Assembly: GCA_036768485.1 (NCBI GenBank)
Contig: JAVLUZ010000154.1
Coordinates: 263,308-327,307, forward strand
Reading direction: 5' to 3'
Source: Mermis nigrescens
Lineage: Eukaryota; Nematoda; Enoplea; Mermithida; Mermithidae
DNA length: 64,000 bases
This document shows positions 60,406-64,000 of the stretch, in pieces; position 1 is the first letter of the stretch; the number at the start of each line of letters is the position of its first letter. The position numbers and the translations under genes are program-made. The notes beneath the pieces are model-generated. The model searched no databases. It saw only the letters and a list, made by a program, of their open reading frames with translations, and was not told the origin of the DNA.

Positions 60406-62217
60406 CTCAGTACTGACTTTTCGAACAATTTAATAGCATAGATTTGTAGAAGAAGGAATTCTGCAGATGACACTTTTTTATTTTTTGAATTCTGCCTTAG
60501 TTCTCGAATGGGACTGTGAAGAGTGCGAAAATATGGGGGTTAAAAGACACATTTTGGTCGAGTTTCCGAATTGTTCATGTCTGCCAACAACTCCGGCTAT
60601 GAGTTTTTAGAAATTTTTTCTGATAGAAATTTACTACGAATCAAGTGCTATATTGTGCTTACCAGCAAACTTATCTACAATCAATACGCATTTAGTACCA
60701 GGGGTTTAAACTTTACACTCTAATGGATGAATAAAAAAACAGATTTTGTCCAAGATTTCTCTGCCAACTTTTTCAGTTATGAGTTAGGATTTATTGAATT
60801 GAATAGAAATAAATCAACTCGTTAGGGCTACACGTCGAAGGAAGCCGCGTTCGAACAAACGTAATATTGAGTTGTTTATGGGGTTGTGAAGTTCGAAATT
60901 TAAGATGTAAAATATGCGAAAAACAGGTTTTTTCGTATTTTGATTGGTAAATCATATCAAACATTTTGCGGAACATAAGTTTGGCACATACAAACGTACT
61001 ACAATCAAAGGGCTACAAACTGGATTGAATCAAATTTATTTAAACTCGATAGGGCGTTAGGTTCAGATTTTTAAAGTTTACAATGTGGTAGACAGTTAAA
61101 AATACGTGTTTGTCCATTTTTTTGTTCGCCACTTTCTCTGTACAGAAGTCGAGTGAGGTCGAATTTGATAGAAATAAAGTACTTTCTAAGGGGTACGCGT
61201 CACAGCGTATTGCGTTCGTTTACATCAATATTTAGATTTTTTGGGTGGTGTAAAGTCAAAAAAATAGGGGAGTTAAACGTGTTTCTGTCTTGTTTTTTTC
61301 TGCCAAGTTCTGGGTTATGAGTCTGGACATAATCTCAAGTCTGAAAATGAACCAGAAACCAAAAGTGATACGCTATTTTGTTTGCACTCGACAGTGGTGT
61401 AAAGTGGTTTACATCTGATATTTATTTGTCATCGGGCCATTGTGAAGACTTAATTTGTTCATAAATGTTTATCGTAATATCAGAGTAATATCGGAATTAC
61501 GAACCCGTCTGAAATTTTCTTTACAATCTGTGGTAATGAAAAGTTTACACTGCATATTAACTTCAGTTCTAGAGCCTTAAAGAAGCTTGATTTTTCTAAA
61601 GTCTAAAAATGTACCCGGAATCAAATGTGAGACGCCAGTTGAGCGTTTTTGCTTACACTGAAAAGTGGTGTAAAGTAGTTTACAACTGATGTTTCTTTGT
61701 TCTCAGCTTATTGTGGAGACTCAATTTTTTCATGAATCTTAATCGTAATATCAGAGTAATATTAGAATTACGAATACGACTAAAATCTTCTTTACAGTCT
61801 GTGGTTGTGTAAAGTTTACACTGCATTATAACTTTAGTTCTAGAGCCCTGTGGAAGCTTTTTTTAAATATTTTACGTAAAATCAGAATTGGGAATCTGAC
61901 TGTTTAATTTTCTTTACACCTAGTAGTTGTGTAAATTTTGCACTATTTATTTGTTGTTAATATGTAGTTTATACTACAGATTCATTTTACTTCCAAATCT
62001 GATCGTTAGTGTTCCTTACACTTGATATTTGCGTAAAGTTTATGCTCAAAAACTTTAATCTGTTTAGATAATGTAAATTTGTCTTGTTTAAAAAGGATTA
62101 TGCTGACGTTAATAATAATATTGTTTTCCGCGTCCTCGTACTGCTGTCATTCTTGTGGCATGTTACTGTATGTGTTTACTGATTAATGTACTCAAAGCAT
62201 GCTAATTAAATGCAGGG

Positions 62218-63026
62218 TACTACCAAAGAAAAATGCTCCGATGGAACAAAACACATGAATATACTTGGAATTGTAAATTATTAAGGATGTAAAAGGAGGG
62301 GACTAGGAAAAAGCTACGTAAAGTCGTAAAATCTGCTAAAAATCACACTTTCTCTAAGCAACGCAAAAAATTGAAGTATATCCTCCGGCCAACAGATAAA
62401 AATAAATATTTAACCATAAAAATGATTGAAAAAGCAGCACGTTAGCTATGTAGTACCTATGGGAAATTATATTGAGTAAGATAACAGTCTTTCTAAGCCA
62501 ATTGAATGAAATAGCAAGCATCGATGCATACAAGACAATCGAAGAAATTGTTTTATTTAAAACAGCAGGATACGCGTAAGTTGACTTCAAATAGACTAAA
62601 TGTTGGTACACTAGCATGCCCGTAACGATTGTGTGCACTAATCAATCGGCCCCTGCTTTGCTCGCTATAATGCTCATAACAAAATAAAACAACTTTAAAT
62701 ACAATACCACTTAGTTTTCTATCGATCAGGATACGAAGCTAGTCAGCGTTGCTACTTGCCAGCAATTTAAAAAAGTAAACATTATTGATTTGTTTATACA
62801 CTCTTATCTGAATCTTTGAAAATTATTTTAAAAAGACACCATTTTAGAGGCCACAGAATATACTTCGATTTTTTGCGTTGCTTAGAGTAAGTGTAATTTT
62901 TAGCAGATTTTGCGACTTTAGGTGTCTTTTTCCAAGTCCCCTCCATTTACATCCTTAATAATCCACAATTCCATTCCAAGTACATTCATCTTTTTAGTTC
63001 CATCGGAGCATTTTTCTTTGCTAGTT
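62218..63026. mobile_element. Long-TIR element Y2
   Basis: The left arm 62218-62395 (TACTACCAAAGAAAAATGCT, GCAACGCAAAAAATTGAAG) and right arm about 62850-63026 (TTCGATTTTTTGCGTTGC, TCGGAGCATTTTTCTTTGCT) are inverted copies of each other and match Y1. At about 810 bp it is Y1 without F1 insertions. The sequence just before it (TGTTTTCCGCGTCCTCGTAC) also matches that before Y1, so array and element were duplicated together. Confidence 0.7.
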
Positions 63027-63194
63027 TATATATACTCTGATAACAACACAAGCAGCAGAAAAATGTGAACGCATAGATGGAACAATAAAGTTAAAGAAAG
63101 CCAGTTTTGAATCCTATGCTTTTGCTTTTCAGGAGAGAGTCAATTTGACCCTCTAAGTTTTTAGCAGAATTGCAAACCGGACCATTGTCTTGAC

Positions 63195-63590
63195 CAGATG
63201 TTCGCAGCAGGGTTAGGAAGGAATCGACCCCCAAAATGGCAACGGACCCTCCGCAAGATGGCTGCAACCCCCCTCCAGAATTGTCAATTTTTCTGTAAAA
63301 ATTGGTGAAAGTTTAAAAAAGTGTGCCTTTTTAGGCATTGTTAGCTCATTTTTGGCTTAAAAATCTCATATTTTTGGCACTTTGCGCCATATGCACATTT
63401 TTTTACTATATTTTGTTCAATTTACTGAATTTTTAAAATTTTTTATAGATTTCGTCTATGTTTTTATGTTCTGGAAGGAACGAGCATTGTCTTAAACTCA
63501 AAAATAGTGTTTTTAACGTGTACTTATCGTTTTTTAGCCTAAAAAGGCAATTTTTAAAATTTTTTAGGTTCTTCCTCAGAATTTTCATGT
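63195..63590 (-). mobile_element. F3 MITE, reverse, incomplete right end
   Basis: The interior (AAGTGTGCCTTTTTAGGCAT, AATCTCATATTTTTGGCACT, TATATTTTGTTCAATTTACT) is the inverse of 25.0-25.3 kb. It begins CAGATGTTCGCAGC; the distal end after CAGAATTTTCATG does not show the expected terminus. Confidence 0.6.
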
Positions 63591-63599
63591 TTTTTTCTT

Positions 63600-64000
63600 C
63601 TCATTCGCGTACTTTCCTCATCGCGTTACAGCTCAAAATTCTTTTACATGTACAATTACACGTTTGCGCGTTACGAGTTATATAACATAGTACTACATGA
63701 TAAATTTGATTTCATTTGAGGAAATATGAATTTACAATCATCATTAAAAGCTTACACGTAAATTATCAGAAAAGTTTAAGTACTGATTATATCTTGACAC
63801 CATGTTTGGCGTGCATGTCATGTTAACTTGGCGTTTATTTTATTTAAAAGCTATATCACTAAATTAAGCCAATGAATAACTAGAGGTCACATGTCGTTGC
63901 TCAAAAATGGAGTGATACTATACAACTGTGGCATTCACGCCATAGTTCGATCTGTATCCAAAACCTTAGCTATTATTAATTTTGCATAGAATGAACTTTT
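63600..64000. other. AT-rich DNA, no feature recognised
   Basis: No feature that I can support up to the window end. Confidence 0.5.

Larger units (their letters stand above)
57796..62085. repeat. Array of diverged TGTAAAGTTTACAC units (block 2)
   Basis: Opens with ATGGGTAGC..GCGCTACCCATAATTTACTT, parallel to the leader of block 1. Two long, clearly similar units of about 480 bp lie at 57.95-58.45 and 58.45-58.93 kb (GATTACGAATCTGA.CCT, TTTACACTCAATAGTT, a GGGTTCGAGACG stretch, TGCGCCCTGACCTTAGCGT). Further units of about 180 bp follow from 60.44 to 61.35 kb and of 130-270 bp to 62.08 kb. Three F1 copies interrupt it. Confidence 0.75.

Overview
The window reads as AT-rich nuclear DNA of an animal, probably an invertebrate; I cannot name the species. 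The reasons are GT-AG exons with matching phases, a trypsin-type serine protease exon, a decayed CR1/Jockey-like LINE, a relic related to Maverick/Polinton elements, long AT and TG microsatellites, and a very dense layer of short non-autonomous DNA transposons. No prokaryotic gene organisation is present and almost all apparent short ORFs are repeat shadows.

Genes. Four gene signals can be supported. (1) 3298-3440 (+): last exon of a trypsin-like protease, broken by a frameshift. (2) 15563-15869 and 18723 to about 19340 (+): two exon-like blocks whose splice phases agree, probably a decayed tyrosine-recombinase-like gene. (3) and (4) Two tandem paralogous genes on the + strand. Gene A has exons at 30891-30961, 34505-34654, 34717-34854 and a candidate 3' exon at 42396-42707. 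Gene B has exons at 51286-51356, 55930-56079 and 56140-56274 and probably continues beyond the window. Exon lengths match (71/71, 150/150, 138/135 bp), as does the short second intron (62/60 bp). The product weakly resembles a galectin-type domain. Pieces of a Polinton-like element lie on the - strand at 19684-21335.

Mobile DNA. One MITE family, called F1 here, has 23 near-complete copies of about 220-290 bp plus fragments. Its ends are related to CATACGTGGGCAGC, and most copies have recognisable 8-bp target duplications, five of them perfect at both ends, which points to the hAT superfamily. Two further families, F2 and F3, have different interiors but similar ends and also 8-bp duplications, so one transposase may have moved all three. 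They are nested in one another at 5.8-6.4, 16.9-17.8, 24.5-25.7, 40.1-40.6, 48.3-48.8 and 49.8-50.4 kb. Other families: Z (piggyBac-like, CCC...GGG ends, TTAA or ATAT flanks; 1.3, 16.2, 28.5 and 34.9 kb), W (TA-flanked, Tc1/mariner-like; 0.1 and 0.6-2.6 kb), F4 (47.8, 52 and 53.8 kb), a hAT-like element filled with TTTATC hexamers (54935-55823) and an element filled with GTTAGAC motifs (11525-12499).

Large-scale structure. A diverged inverted repeat of about 4.7 kb (36.42-41.1 kb) lies in intron 3 of gene A. Two blocks (43.25-46.68 and 57.8-63.03 kb) share an array of diverged TGTAAAGTTTACAC-containing units followed by an element with inverted repeats of about 200 bp. I found no complete transposase, no CRISPR array and no rRNA; tRNA signals are only degenerate relics. 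All family names and alignments are by eye.
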